From Pseudorhodobacter antarcticus (GTDB taxonomy: Bacteria; Pseudomonadota; Alphaproteobacteria; Rhodobacterales; Rhodobacteraceae), in assembly GCA_945897655.1 (NCBI GenBank), contig CAMDHB010000002.1, forward strand, positions 1 to 32,214: a DNA stretch of 32,214 nt, written 5' to 3'. Shown piece by piece: positions 14,871 through 22,889 of this stretch; the first letter of the stretch is position 1, and every line of letters begins with the position of its first letter. The notes under the pieces were generated by a model that did not search any database, had not been told where the DNA came from, and saw only the letters and a list, made by a program, of their open reading frames with translations. A program made the translations under genes and the position numbers.

Positions 14871-16760
14871 ATGGCCCTCAGCCGGTCCAGACGTGACGGC
14901 GGCAATATCTGGGCGGGTTTTGTCGATGCCGTGACGACCTTGCTGATGGTGCTGATGTTCGTTCTGACCATCTTTACCGTCATGCAATCCATGCTGCGCG
15001 ATACGATTACCCAGCAAGACACCCAACTGTCGGAACTCAACGCCCAGGTCGCGCAATTGGCCGATGCCCTGGGGTTGGAACGCACCAAATCCACCGAACT
15101 GACCGCGCAGGTTGGTACCTTGCAGGCCAGCCTTGGCGCTGCCCAGGCCGCGGGTGACCGGCAGGCCAGCCTGATCGCCAGCCTGTCTGCCGATCTGACC
15201 GCGCGGCAAGGCGAACTGGCCGCCGCACAAGGCCGGATCGCCAGCTTTGAGGCTCAAGTCGCCAGCCTTTTGGCCGAACGTGATGCCCAACAGGGCCAGA
15301 TTGGCACCCTGACGGCCAGTTTGACCGACCTTCAAGCGGCCCAAGCCCGCCTGATCACTGAAAAAGAGGCACTGGATCTGGCCGTGGCCAAGGCTCGGGA
15401 TGAAATTGACGCAGGCGCGGAAGCCGCTCGCCTTGCCGCTGCCCGCCGTGACGCGTTGGAGGCGATGATCGCCGATCTGCGCCGCCGGGCATCCGAAGGT
15501 GAGGCTTCCCTCGCAGCGGCTCTCGCCAGTCTGGAAGCCACAAACGCCGAAAAAACCGGGTTGGAAGCGACAGCAGCAGAACTCGCAGCGCGTCTGACTG
15601 CGACGGAAACGGCATTGTCCGAGACGGAAAAGGCCCGGGCCGCCGAGGCCGCAAGCGCCGCCGCCGAGGCCGCAAGCGCTGCCGACGTCGCCGCCCGGTT
15701 GGCCGGGGCCGAGGCGCAGCTCTCTGCCGCCGAAAAGGCGCGCCTGGCCGAAGTGGCCGCAGCCGAGGCGCTGCGCCAAAGACTGGCAGGCGTCGATGCT
15801 GAACTGACCGAGGCCGAAAAGACCCGCCTTGCCGACCTTGCCGCCGCCGAAGCCCTGCGCGAGCGTTTGCGGAATTCGGATGCCGAACTGACCGCGATGA
15901 CGCTGGCCTTGGAAGAACAGCGCAGGCGGGCCGAGGAAACCCTGACCCTGCTGGCCGCCGCCCAAGCCAGTGCCGACGCCGCAAAGGTGGAAGGGTCCGA
16001 CAAGGCCATCCTTCTGGCCGAGGCCGAACGTATTCTGGCCGAAAAGGACGCCGATATCCTGAAAGCCGCGCGGGACATGGCGCTGCTGAACCAACAGATG
16101 ACGGCGCTGCGTGGGCAGCTGGCCAGCCTGCAGGCCCTGCTGGACGCCTCGGCCGCCAAGGATCAGGCGGCCAAGGTGCAGATCGAAGCTTTGGGTAGCC
16201 AGTTGAACTCGGCCCTGGCTCAGGTTGCCGCCGAACAGAAGCGGCGGGCCGATCTGGAAGAGGCCGAGCGGATAAGGCTGCAGGCCGAGAATCAGGACTT
16301 GTCGCGCTATCGCTCGGAATTCTTTGGCCAGATCAGCCAGCTTCTGGCCGGGCAGCCCGGGGTGCGGGTGGTGGGGGACCGGTTTGTGTTTGACAGCGAG
16401 GTTTTGTTCAACCCCGGTTCTGCCGATCTGGCCCCCGAAGGGCAGGCTCAGATCAAGCAGGTCGTGGAAACTCTGACTCAGGTGGTCGGGCAAATTCCGC
16501 CGCAGATCAACTGGATCATCCGGGTTGATGGGCATACCGACAACATCCCGCTATCCGGTGCCGGGCAGTTTGCCGACAACTGGGCGCTGTCGCAGGGCAG
16601 GGCCTTGTCGGTGGTCAAATTCATGCAGGACACCTTGGGGTTTGCGCCCGAACGTTTGGCTGCGGCAGGGTTCGGGGAATATCAGCCTGTTGCCCAAGGA
16701 GACACCCCCGAGGCGAGGGCGCAGAACCGGCGGATTGAGTTGAAGCTGACGGAACGCTGA
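14871..16760 (+). CDS. MotB/OmpA-like peptidoglycan-binding partner with long coiled coil
   Basis: 629 residues. A single transmembrane helix at about 15-37 carries an aspartate near its start (WAGFVDAVTTLLMVLMF), the position of the proton-binding aspartate in MotB. Residues 45-485 are an almost unbroken Ala/Glu/Leu/Gln coiled coil, including two near-identical 28-residue (four-heptad) copies encoded at 15729-15812 and 15813-15896. Residues about 497-629 are an OmpA-like peptidoglycan-binding domain: VDGHTDNIPL, NWALSQGRALSVVKF, and QNRRIELKLTER at the end. By analogy the helix pairs with the upstream channel protein and the rod spans the periplasm to the cell wall. At a length of some 440 residues the coil would exceed a normal periplasm if fully extended, so it probably folds back or bundles. 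Confidence 0.85.
   Translation: MALSRSRRDGGNIWAGFVDAVTTLLMVLMFVLTIFTVMQSMLRDTITQQDTQLSELNAQVAQLADALGLERTKSTELTAQVGTLQASLGAAQAAGDRQASLIASLSADLTARQGELAAAQGRIASFEAQVASLLAERDAQQGQIGTLTASLTDLQAAQARLITEKEALDLAVAKARDEIDAGAEAARLAAARRDALEAMIADLRRRASEGEASLAAALASLEATNAEKTGLEATAAELAARLTATETALSETEKARAAEAASAAAEAASAADVAARLAGAEAQLSAAEKARLAEVAAAEALRQRLAGVDAELTEAEKTRLADLAAAEALRERLRNSDAELTAMTLALEEQRRRAEETLTLLAAAQASADAAKVEGSDKAILLAEAERILAEKDADILKAARDMALLNQQMTALRGQLASLQALLDASAAKDQAAKVQIEALGSQLNSALAQVAAEQKRRADLEEAERIRLQAENQDLSRYRSEFFGQISQLLAGQPGVRVVGDRFVFDSEVLFNPGSADLAPEGQAQIKQVVETLTQVVGQIPPQINWIIRVDGHTDNIPLSGAGQFADNWALSQGRALSVVKFMQDTLGFAPERLAAAGFGEYQPVAQGDTPEARAQNRRIELKLTER
15729..15896 (+). repeat. Tandem 28-codon coiled-coil repeat, two copies
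   Basis: Copies 15729-15812 and 15813-15896 encode AEKxRLAxxAAAEALRxRL followed by nine residues ending in DAELT and one more residue. A degenerate third copy precedes them. The length is exactly four heptads, so duplication keeps the coiled coil in register. Confidence 0.75.
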
Positions 16761-16837
16761 CCGTCCACATATGGAAACTTTGACAACCCACTGATATGCA
16801 TGGATTTTATGATTTCCATTAACCACATGGAAGGGTT

Positions 16838-17773
16838 TCAGGGCGCGATCTGAACTGTCACTTCCTTCTGGTCTACCGCCTGCCCCTCCCGCTGCAAGAC
16901 CACCCTTCCCGCATAAATGCCCGCAGGCCAAGTGGTGGTAGTCAGGCGTTTTCCCATCGCGCGAAACAACTGGGCTTGGGGTTTTTCCAGCACCGAAACT
17001 TCCTCCAACAGGGTCCCTGCCGGACCGGCGATCTGGAACAGCACCTGATCCCCCGCCTGCGAACCATAGAGGAATGCCCAAAGCACCAGCCCCGGCGCGG
17101 TGTCTGGCAGGGGCAGGGTGGGCAGGCCAGCACGAATGGTGTCGAAATCGGGCACAGCAGGGCTGAAGCCTGCGTCCAGAATTCCGCCGGGTTCATAGGC
17201 AATGGGAGTGGCCCACAGGGTTGTTCCATTGGGCCCGCAGGTGGTGGCGGTGGGGTCAAAGGGGTCAACCTCGATCCCGTTCTGGCGCACGGACAGGTGC
17301 AGGTGCGGAAAATCAGCCATGCCAGACTGGCCGATCAGGCCAAGCGGGGTTCCCGCATCAACCTTGTCACCGGCTTGAACCAGAACCGAGCCTTGGCGCA
17401 GGTGGCAGTACTGGGTTTCCCAACCCCCCTCATGTTCAATCAGCACCCCATTGCCGCATTCCCGCCCCGCGACAAAGGGTTCAAAATCGGCCACCCCGTC
17501 ACGCCCGCCTTTTACCACACCGGGCGCAGCGGCCAGAACCGCAACGCCTTGTGCCATCTGGGCCCGGGTTGCGAGGGCGATATCGGTGCCGTCGTGGCCG
17601 TCATAGCTGAGCAGGCCGCAGGTGAAATCCTGGGCCAGCGGCCCCGTGTCATGATCGAAATACTGCTGGATGTGGCAGGTGTCGCCAAGGGCACAGTCGG
17701 TGGGCCAAGCCAGTTCAAAGGCTGCGGCTGGGCCGGACAGAACGAAGAGAACAACGGCTGACGCATGTTTCAT
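16838..17773 (-). CDS. M23-family metallopeptidase (LytM domain), exported
   Basis: 311 residues from the ATG at 17773; the frame is open 38 codons further upstream but only this start gives a signal peptide (KHASAVVLFVLSGPAAAF). Zinc ligands of the M23 fold are visible: H60 and D64 in GHDGTD, and HLHL at 157-160, with H124 in QYCHLRQGS. Cysteines at 27, 33, 52, 106 and 123 indicate a periplasmic protein. Residues from about 210 on form a beta domain of the kind often appended in alphaproteobacteria. The protein probably cleaves peptidoglycan peptides or regulates amidases. It is convergent with the MotB-like gene (77 bases, no clear hairpin between). Confidence 0.85.
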   Translation of the reverse strand: MKHASAVVLFVLSGPAAAFELAWPTDCALGDTCHIQQYFDHDTGPLAQDFTCGLLSYDGHDGTDIALATRAQMAQGVAVLAAAPGVVKGGRDGVADFEPFVAGRECGNGVLIEHEGGWETQYCHLRQGSVLVQAGDKVDAGTPLGLIGQSGMADFPHLHLSVRQNGIEVDPFDPTATTCGPNGTTLWATPIAYEPGGILDAGFSPAVPDFDTIRAGLPTLPLPDTAPGLVLWAFLYGSQAGDQVLFQIAGPAGTLLEEVSVLEKPQAQLFRAMGKRLTTTTWPAGIYAGRVVLQREGQAVDQKEVTVQIAP

Positions 17774-17782
17774 TCGCAAGCG

Positions 17783-17805
17783 TTGGGGGGTTTCACACCC
17801 CCCAA
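17783..17805. repeat. Inverted repeat upstream of the M23 gene
   Basis: TTGGGGGG (17783-17790) and CCCCCCAA (17798-17805) around a seven-base loop, a perfect eight-pair stem. It lies between the clpA end and the M23 start on the minus strand, and may be part of the clpA termination region or of a dispersed intergenic element. Confidence 0.45.
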
Positions 17806-17815
17806 ACCCCCGGTG

Positions 17816-17839
17816 GAGTATTTTTGCCGAAATGAAGGG
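17816..17839 (+). repeat. Dispersed intergenic motif, copy 1
   Basis: GAGTATTT, then TTGCC, then GAAATGAAGGG. It resembles the sequence at 21275-21299 in the same orientation and lies in non-coding DNA. Similar GAGTATTT...TGAA stretches are, as I recall, frequent between genes in Rhodobacteraceae; this was not checked. Confidence 0.4.
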
Positions 17840-17849
17840 CAAGAAAGGC

Positions 17850-17873
17850 AGGCGCGGGTTTGGGGCCGCGCCT
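17850..17873 (-). terminator. Terminator of clpA
   Basis: A perfect eight-pair stem, 17850-17857 (AGGCGCGG) with 17866-17873 (CCGCGCCT), eight-base loop, ten bases beyond the clpA stop on the minus strand. It is followed in that direction by GCCTTTCTT. Confidence 0.6.
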
Positions 17874-17883
17874 GTTTTCGGCA

Positions 17884-20202
17884 TCACTTGGCCATCAGAA
17901 GTGGCGGTTTCTGACCGGTCAAGCGGGGTTTTTGCGGCTCCTCATAGGTCAGCACGATGGCGTCATCCTTGACGCCGACACGGACCAGACCGCCCTTGAC
18001 CAACTTGCCGAACAACAGTTCTTCGGCCAGCGGTTTCTTGATGTATTCCTGGATCACACGGCCCAAGGGGCGCGCACCCATCTTGTCATCATAGCCTTTT
18101 TCGCCCAGCCAAAGGGCGGCTTCGGGGGAAAGGTCGATGTGGACGCCGCGGTCGATCAGCTGCGCCTCAAGCTGCATGACGAACTTTTCGACCACTTGCA
18201 GGATGATCTCGCGGCCAAGCGGGGCGAAGGCGATGACGGCATCCAGGCGGTTGCGGAATTCGGGCGTGAAGGCGCGTTCGATCGCGGCCGTATCCTCACC
18301 CGAGCGTTTGGCGCGACCGAAACCGATAGCCTCTTTCGCGTTGTCCGAGGCCCCGGCGTTGGTGGTCATGATCAGCACAACATTGCGGAAATCGACCGCG
18401 CGGCCGTTGTGATCGGTCAGTTTACCGTGGTCCATCACCTGCAGCAGGATGTTGTAGACATCCGGGTGGGCCTTTTCGATTTCATCGAGCAGGAGCACGC
18501 AATGCGGGTGCTGGTCGACGCCGTCCGTCAGCATGCCACCCTGATCAAAGCCGACATAGCCGGGCGGGGCACCGATCAGTCTGCTGACGGCGTGTTTCTC
18601 CATGTATTCCGACATGTCGAAGCGCAGCAGTTCCACACCCAGCGTTGCCGCCAGTTGCTTGGCCACCTCGGTCTTGCCCACGCCAGTTGGGCCCGCGAAC
18701 AGATAGTTGCCGATGGGCTTCTCGGGTTCGCGCAGACCCGCACGGGCGAGTTTGATGGCGGATGACAGCGCCTCAATCGCCTTGTCCTGACCGAACACGA
18801 CCCGTTTCAGCGACTTTTCAAGGTCGCGCAGAACCTCGGCATCGTCTTTGGAGACGTTTTTCGGGAGGATGCGGGCGATCTTTGCGATAACGGCCTCAAT
18901 CTCTTTCGTACCGATGGTCTTGCGGCGCTTGCTTTCGGTGAACAGGTGCTGGGCGGCGCCCGCCTCGTCGATGACGTCAATCGCCTTGTCGGGCAGTTTG
19001 CGGTCGTGAATGTAACGTGCCGACAGTTCCACGGCGGCCTTGATGGCGTCATGGGTATAGCGCAGGTCGTGATGCTCCTCGAAGTAGGGCTTCAGGCCCA
19101 TCAGGATTTTCACGGTATCCTCGACCGAGGGTTCGTTCACGTCGATCTTCTGGAACCGGCGGCTGAGGGCACGGTCCTTTTCGAAGTGCTGGCGGTATTC
19201 CTTGTAGGTTGTGGAGCCCATGCAGCGCATCTTGCCGCTTTGCAGGCTGGGTTTCAGCAGGTTCGACGCATCCATCGCCCCGCCTGAGGTAGCACCGGCA
19301 CCGATGACGGTATGAATTTCGTCGATGAACAGGATCGCGTCGGGATGATCCTCCATCTCCTTCACAACCGCTTTCAGGCGTTCTTCGAAATCGCCGCGGT
19401 AGCGGGTTCCGGCGAGCAAAGCGCCCATGTCGAGCGAGAAGATCGTGGCGCGGGAGAGAATTTCAGGCGTCTCACCCTTGACGATTTTCCAGGCTAGGCC
19501 CTCGGCGATGGCGGTTTTGCCAACACCGGGGTCACCCACCAGCAGGGGGTTGTTCTTGCGGCGGCGGCACAGGATCTGGATGCAGCGTTCCACCTCAGCC
19601 TCGCGGCCGATCAGGGGGTCAACCTCGCCCTTGCGGGCCTTGACGTTCAGATCGACGCAGTATTTCGACAGGGCGGATTCCTTGGCATCTCCGGCCTCAG
19701 CCTTGGGGGTTTCATGCGGTTCGTCGGCACCGGTGACGGGACGCGCCTCGCCAAAGGAGGGATCCTTGGCCACGCCGTGGGCGATGTAGTTGACAGCGTC
19801 GTAACGGGTCATGTCCTGCTCTTGCAGGAAATAGGCCGCGTTCGATTCGCGTTCGGCGAAGATGGCGACAAGGACGTTGGCGCCGGTTACCTCGGTGCGA
19901 CCAGAAGACTGCACATGAATGGCGGCGCGCTGGATCACGCGCTGGAAGGCCGCGGTTGGCACGGCCTCGGATCCCTCGACATCCGTCACCAGCGTTGACA
20001 GGTCATCGTCGATGAAATCGACAAGGGTCTTTTTCAGCGCATCCAGATCAACGGAACACGCTTTCATGACGCGGGCAGCATCAGGTTCGTCGATCAGCGC
20101 CAGCAGGAGGTGTTCCAGCGTGGCAAGTTCGTGCCTGCGGGCATTCGCAAGGGCCAAGGCGCCGTGGATGGCTTGTTCGAGGGTGGTCGAAAATGATGGC
20201 AC
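17884..20202 (-). CDS. clpA: ATP-dependent Clp protease ATP-binding subunit ClpA
   Basis: 772 residues from a GTG at 20202, nine bases after AGGAG. The N-terminal Clp repeat domain (1-150) binds the adaptor ClpS. AAA1 has Walker A GDPGVGKT (223-230) and Walker B LFIDE (291-295). AAA2 has GPTGVGKT (504-511) and LLLDE (570-574). The ClpP-docking loop IGF is at 626-628, which separates it from ClpB and marks it as ClpP-dependent. It unfolds substrates and feeds them to ClpP, including N-degron proteins when ClpS is bound. No clpS or clpP lies in the window. It is a single gene with its own terminator, downstream of gloB on the same strand. Confidence 0.97.
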   Translation of the reverse strand: MPSFSTTLEQAIHGALALANARRHELATLEHLLLALIDEPDAARVMKACSVDLDALKKTLVDFIDDDLSTLVTDVEGSEAVPTAAFQRVIQRAAIHVQSSGRTEVTGANVLVAIFAERESNAAYFLQEQDMTRYDAVNYIAHGVAKDPSFGEARPVTGADEPHETPKAEAGDAKESALSKYCVDLNVKARKGEVDPLIGREAEVERCIQILCRRRKNNPLLVGDPGVGKTAIAEGLAWKIVKGETPEILSRATIFSLDMGALLAGTRYRGDFEERLKAVVKEMEDHPDAILFIDEIHTVIGAGATSGGAMDASNLLKPSLQSGKMRCMGSTTYKEYRQHFEKDRALSRRFQKIDVNEPSVEDTVKILMGLKPYFEEHHDLRYTHDAIKAAVELSARYIHDRKLPDKAIDVIDEAGAAQHLFTESKRRKTIGTKEIEAVIAKIARILPKNVSKDDAEVLRDLEKSLKRVVFGQDKAIEALSSAIKLARAGLREPEKPIGNYLFAGPTGVGKTEVAKQLAATLGVELLRFDMSEYMEKHAVSRLIGAPPGYVGFDQGGMLTDGVDQHPHCVLLLDEIEKAHPDVYNILLQVMDHGKLTDHNGRAVDFRNVVLIMTTNAGASDNAKEAIGFGRAKRSGEDTAAIERAFTPEFRNRLDAVIAFAPLGREIILQVVEKFVMQLEAQLIDRGVHIDLSPEAALWLGEKGYDDKMGARPLGRVIQEYIKKPLAEELLFGKLVKGGLVRVGVKDDAIVLTYEEPQKPRLTGQKPPLLMAK

Positions 20203-20374
20203 TTCAGCGTGCTCCTGTTTTGCAGGTCTGGCGGGGCGCCGGATTGTCCGGTGGGCCCGTTACGACCGTGGCCTCATAGTGTTAAGGATCGGTGTTATTC
20301 GGCAATCCGCAAGTGGTATTTGGGGTGGAAACTGCTTTCGATCAGGTCCGCCCCAAAAAAGTGATCGGCGATGG
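20203..20374 (-). other. gloB-clpA spacer with a possible 27-residue reading frame
   Basis: The spacer contains no confident gene. A minus-strand frame from a CTG at 20378, overlapping the gloB stop as CTGA, to a TAA at 20295 encodes 27 residues that look protein-like (TIADHFFGADLIE, FHPKYHLRIAE). It may be the relic of a lost downstream gene. The clpA ribosome site AGGAG (minus strand) lies at the other end. Confidence 0.25.
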
Positions 20375-21142
20375 TCAGAATTTGTCCTTTCGGGCGCGGA
20401 TTTCGGCAAAGGCTTCGGCGTCGGTAGCCTGCGCCATGCCGATCAGCGCCTTGATATGGGGCAGGCGGGCGCGAAGAAAAGGGTTGGTGGCCAGTTCGCC
20501 CGACAGGCGCGACGGGACGGTGGGGCGGTTTTCGGCGCGGGCCTTGGCGACCTTGGCGATGCGTGCCTGAAGGGCGGGGTTGTCGGGCTCGATCGAGGCG
20601 GCAAAGCGCAGGTTCGAGGTGGTGTATTCGTGCCCCGAACAGATCAGGGTTTCGCCGGGCAGGGCGGCGAGTTTTTGCAAGGATGACCACATCAGCGCGG
20701 GCGAGCCTTCGAACAGGCGGCCGCAGCCACCTGCCATCAGGCTGTCGGCTGTGAAGGCGAGGGCGCTTTCGGGCAGATGAAACGCGATGTGACCGACGGT
20801 GTGACCGGAGACGTCAAGGACATGGGCCTGTTCGGGGCCGATGGGGACAGAATCACCCTCGGCCAGGGCGAGGGTCAGGGGCGGCAGGCGGTGGGCGTCG
20901 GCCCGGGCACCAAGGACCGTGGCAGAGGTCGCAGCGACAATCTCGGGGACGGCCTGAATATGGTCGGAATGGTGGTGCGTCAGCAGGATCTGATCCAAGC
21001 GCCAGCCCCGGGCAGCGAGGGCTGCGAGGATGGGGGCGGCCTCAGGCGCGTCGATCAGGGTGGTGTGACCTGAGGCGTCGTCATGCAGCAGATAGGCGTA
21101 GTTGTCGGTCAGACAGGGGATGGTGACGAGTTCAAGCGGCAT
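20375..21142 (-). CDS. gloB: Hydroxyacylglutathione hydrolase (glyoxalase II)
   Basis: 255 residues. Metallo-beta-lactamase fold with THHHSDH at 55-61 (H56, H58, D60, H61), GHTVGH with H114, D133 and GHEYT with H171, the full binuclear metal set of glyoxalase II. It ends in the C-terminal glutathione-binding region (TNPFLRA, then RARKDKF). It hydrolyses S-D-lactoylglutathione to D-lactate and glutathione, finishing methylglyoxal detoxification. The start at 21142 gives the canonical MPLELVTIPCLTDNY. It is divergent from the methyltransferase (about 210 bases between) and 172 bases upstream of clpA. Confidence 0.95.
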   Translation of the reverse strand: MPLELVTIPCLTDNYAYLLHDDASGHTTLIDAPEAAPILAALAARGWRLDQILLTHHHSDHIQAVPEIVAATSATVLGARADAHRLPPLTLALAEGDSVPIGPEQAHVLDVSGHTVGHIAFHLPESALAFTADSLMAGGCGRLFEGSPALMWSSLQKLAALPGETLICSGHEYTTSNLRFAASIEPDNPALQARIAKVAKARAENRPTVPSRLSGELATNPFLRARLPHIKALIGMAQATDAEAFAEIRARKDKF

Positions 21143-21274
21143 GGCGTTTCTCCGGCAGGGTTGGGGGCAGGTGGGGGGATTTCAGTGCCCGTTGCAACCG
21201 CTGCCAAGCGGAGTGCCTGCGGCACGTTCTTCTGTCTCGCCTCTGGCCTGCGGCCAACCGGCTCGGGTCAAGAT

Positions 21275-21299
21275 GAGTATTTGGGCCAGAGTGAATGGG
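21275..21299 (+). repeat. Dispersed intergenic motif, copy 2
   Basis: GAGTATTT, GGGCC, AGAGTGAATGGG, in the spacer between the divergent gloB and methyltransferase genes. It matches the motif at 17816-17839 at most positions. Confidence 0.35.
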
Positions 21300-21353
21300 G
21301 GAGTGGCAGAGAAGTCAGCCCTGAGTATAGTGGGTGCAGTTTGAGGAGCAATG

Positions 21354-22100
21354 ATGCATCTGGACGTGCTGGACCTGCGCGATTTCTATTACCGCACGCA
21401 GTTGGGCCGGGTGGCGCAGCGGGCGATCAGGGATCAACTGGTGGCGCTTTGGCCGCCCTTGGCAGGGCAGACGGTGGTCGGGTTCGGCTTTGCCGTGCCG
21501 TTGCTGCGGCCCTATCTGGCCCAGGCGCGGCGGGTGATTGCCCTGATGCCGGGGCCGCAGGGGGTGATGCCCTGGCCCACGGGCGAGGCCAACGTATCGG
21601 TCCTGTGCGAGGATACAGCCTGGCCGCTGGCGACGGGCTTTGTCGACCGGCTGGTCGTGATGCATGGGCTGGAGACATCCGACAATTCGGCGGCAGTGCT
21701 GGAGGAGTGTTTCAGGGTTCTGGGGCCTGGTGGCCGGGCACTGTTCGTGGTGCCCAACCGCATTGGCCTGTGGTCGCGCAGGGATGGCACACCCTTTGGC
21801 TTTGGCAGGCCCTATTCCAATGGGCAGCTTGAGGCAGAGTTGAAGCAGCATGGTTTCACCCCGGAACGCAGCCAGACCGCGCTGTTTGCCCCGCCGCAGG
21901 TGGGGCGATTCTGGCTACAGACCTCGGCCTTTTGGGAATGGATGGGGAGGTCGGCGCCCTGGCTGGCAGGCGGTGTGCTGATGGTCGAGGCCAGCAAGCA
22001 GGTCTATGCGCCCACACGCGGGGGGTTGGGTGCGATTGTCACACGGCCGCTCAAAGGTTTGCAGGGTCTGCCTGCGCCGCAACCGGTGCCACGGGTCTAA
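21354..22100 (+). CDS. Class I SAM-dependent methyltransferase
   Basis: 248 residues from the second ATG of ATGATG (GAGGAG five bases upstream; the first ATG at 21351 is too close). The fold is suggested by a degenerate glycine-rich motif I (VVGFGFAVPLLRPYL), an acidic motif, a hydrophobic strand with VDRLVVMHGLE, and the post-motif III block EECFRVLGPGGRALFVVPN that is standard in methyltransferase_11 proteins. Motif I lacks the usual E/DxGxGxG, so cofactor binding is inferred. The substrate is unknown. The position beside gloB is common in the group. Confidence 0.72.
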   Translation: MHLDVLDLRDFYYRTQLGRVAQRAIRDQLVALWPPLAGQTVVGFGFAVPLLRPYLAQARRVIALMPGPQGVMPWPTGEANVSVLCEDTAWPLATGFVDRLVVMHGLETSDNSAAVLEECFRVLGPGGRALFVVPNRIGLWSRRDGTPFGFGRPYSNGQLEAELKQHGFTPERSQTALFAPPQVGRFWLQTSAFWEWMGRSAPWLAGGVLMVEASKQVYAPTRGGLGAIVTRPLKGLQGLPAPQPVPRV

Positions 22101-22200
22101 ACCGGCCCATTTCGGGGGGCTGTCTGGTCATTTCTGCACCTGCAGCGCGCTTGCGCCAAATGTCGCAGCAAAGTGGTTCACTGAACCGTGTCCTTCCCTG

Positions 22201-22229
22201 TTGCGGGGTGCCTGATGCTCTGCTATGGA
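22201..22229 (+). promoter_or_regulatory. Candidate promoter of the ATP synthase F1 operon
   Basis: TTGCGG at 22201-22206, 17-base spacer, TATGGA at 22224-22229, about 100 bases before the atpH start. The 228-base spacer 22101-22328 contains no other gene; the frame before atpH is open, but no ribosome site supports a longer delta subunit. Confidence 0.35.
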
Positions 22230-22328
22230 CGCCCGAAATCGACAGACGCAGACAAATTCATGTTTGCGCCAACGAAGTGGTTTGATCCCGACTTTGGGCC
22301 TGGCCACTCATACAGCGGAAGGGTTGAC

Positions 22329-22889
22329 GTGTCCGAACCAGCTTCAATCTCCCTCAGCATCGCCGGGCGCTATGGCCAGGCCTTGTTCGAGCTTGCAAAG
22401 GAAACCGGCACGCTTGCGTCTCTTGAGGCCGATGCCGATGCCTTGGGTAACATTCTGAAAACCAGCGCCGACTTTGCCGCCATGATCGCGTCGCCCGTGA
22501 TCGTGCGCGAAGAGCAGGCGGCGGCGGTACAGGCGGTGGCGGCAAAGGTCGGGGTTTCGACCCTGATGGCCAACACGCTGGCCCTGATGGCGACCAAGCG
22601 TCGGCTGTTCGTGATGCCGCAGCTTGTGGCCGATCTGCAGCGCCGCATCGCCGCCGAAAAGGGCGAAGTCACGGCTGAGGTTACCTCGGCAGCCCCGCTT
22701 TCGGCAGAACAGTTGACGAAATTGATGGCCACGCTGAAAGCCAGCTCGGGCCAGGATATCAAATTGAACGCGACGGTCGATGAAACCCTCATCGGTGGTC
22801 TTATCGTGAAGCTTGGGTCGACCATGATCGACACCTCGGTCAAGGCCAAGCTCGCAGCACTCCAGAATGCAATGAAAGAGGTTGGGTGA
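22329..22889 (+). CDS. atpH: ATP synthase F1 delta subunit
   Basis: 186 residues from a GTG at 22329 with GGAAGGG upstream. The N-terminal six-helix domain includes SIAGRYGQALFELAKE. The C-terminal VDETLIGGLIVKLGSTMIDTSVKAKLAAL is the conserved OSCP/delta signature. Delta joins the top of F1 to the peripheral stalk b subunits. It is the first gene of the operon; its stop overlaps the atpA start (TGATG). Confidence 0.96.
   Translation: MSEPASISLSIAGRYGQALFELAKETGTLASLEADADALGNILKTSADFAAMIASPVIVREEQAAAVQAVAAKVGVSTLMANTLALMATKRRLFVMPQLVADLQRRIAAEKGEVTAEVTSAAPLSAEQLTKLMATLKASSGQDIKLNATVDETLIGGLIVKLGSTMIDTSVKAKLAALQNAMKEVG

Noticed and set aside
14271..16535. A 754-codon open frame on the minus strand
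   Set aside because: It is antisense to the coiled-coil gene; its Gly/Gln/Leu-rich low-complexity product mirrors the Ala/Glu codons of the real gene.
13695..16760. Zorya-type anti-phage system (ZorA/ZorB)
   Set aside because: The MotA/MotB-like architecture fits in part, but there is no ZorC/ZorD/ZorE gene on either side and the flanking genes are ordinary chromosomal ones.
22188..22328. N-terminal extension of atpH
   Set aside because: The frame is open but lacks a ribosome site, overlaps the candidate promoter, and would exceed the normal delta length; the GTG at 22329 fits the family.
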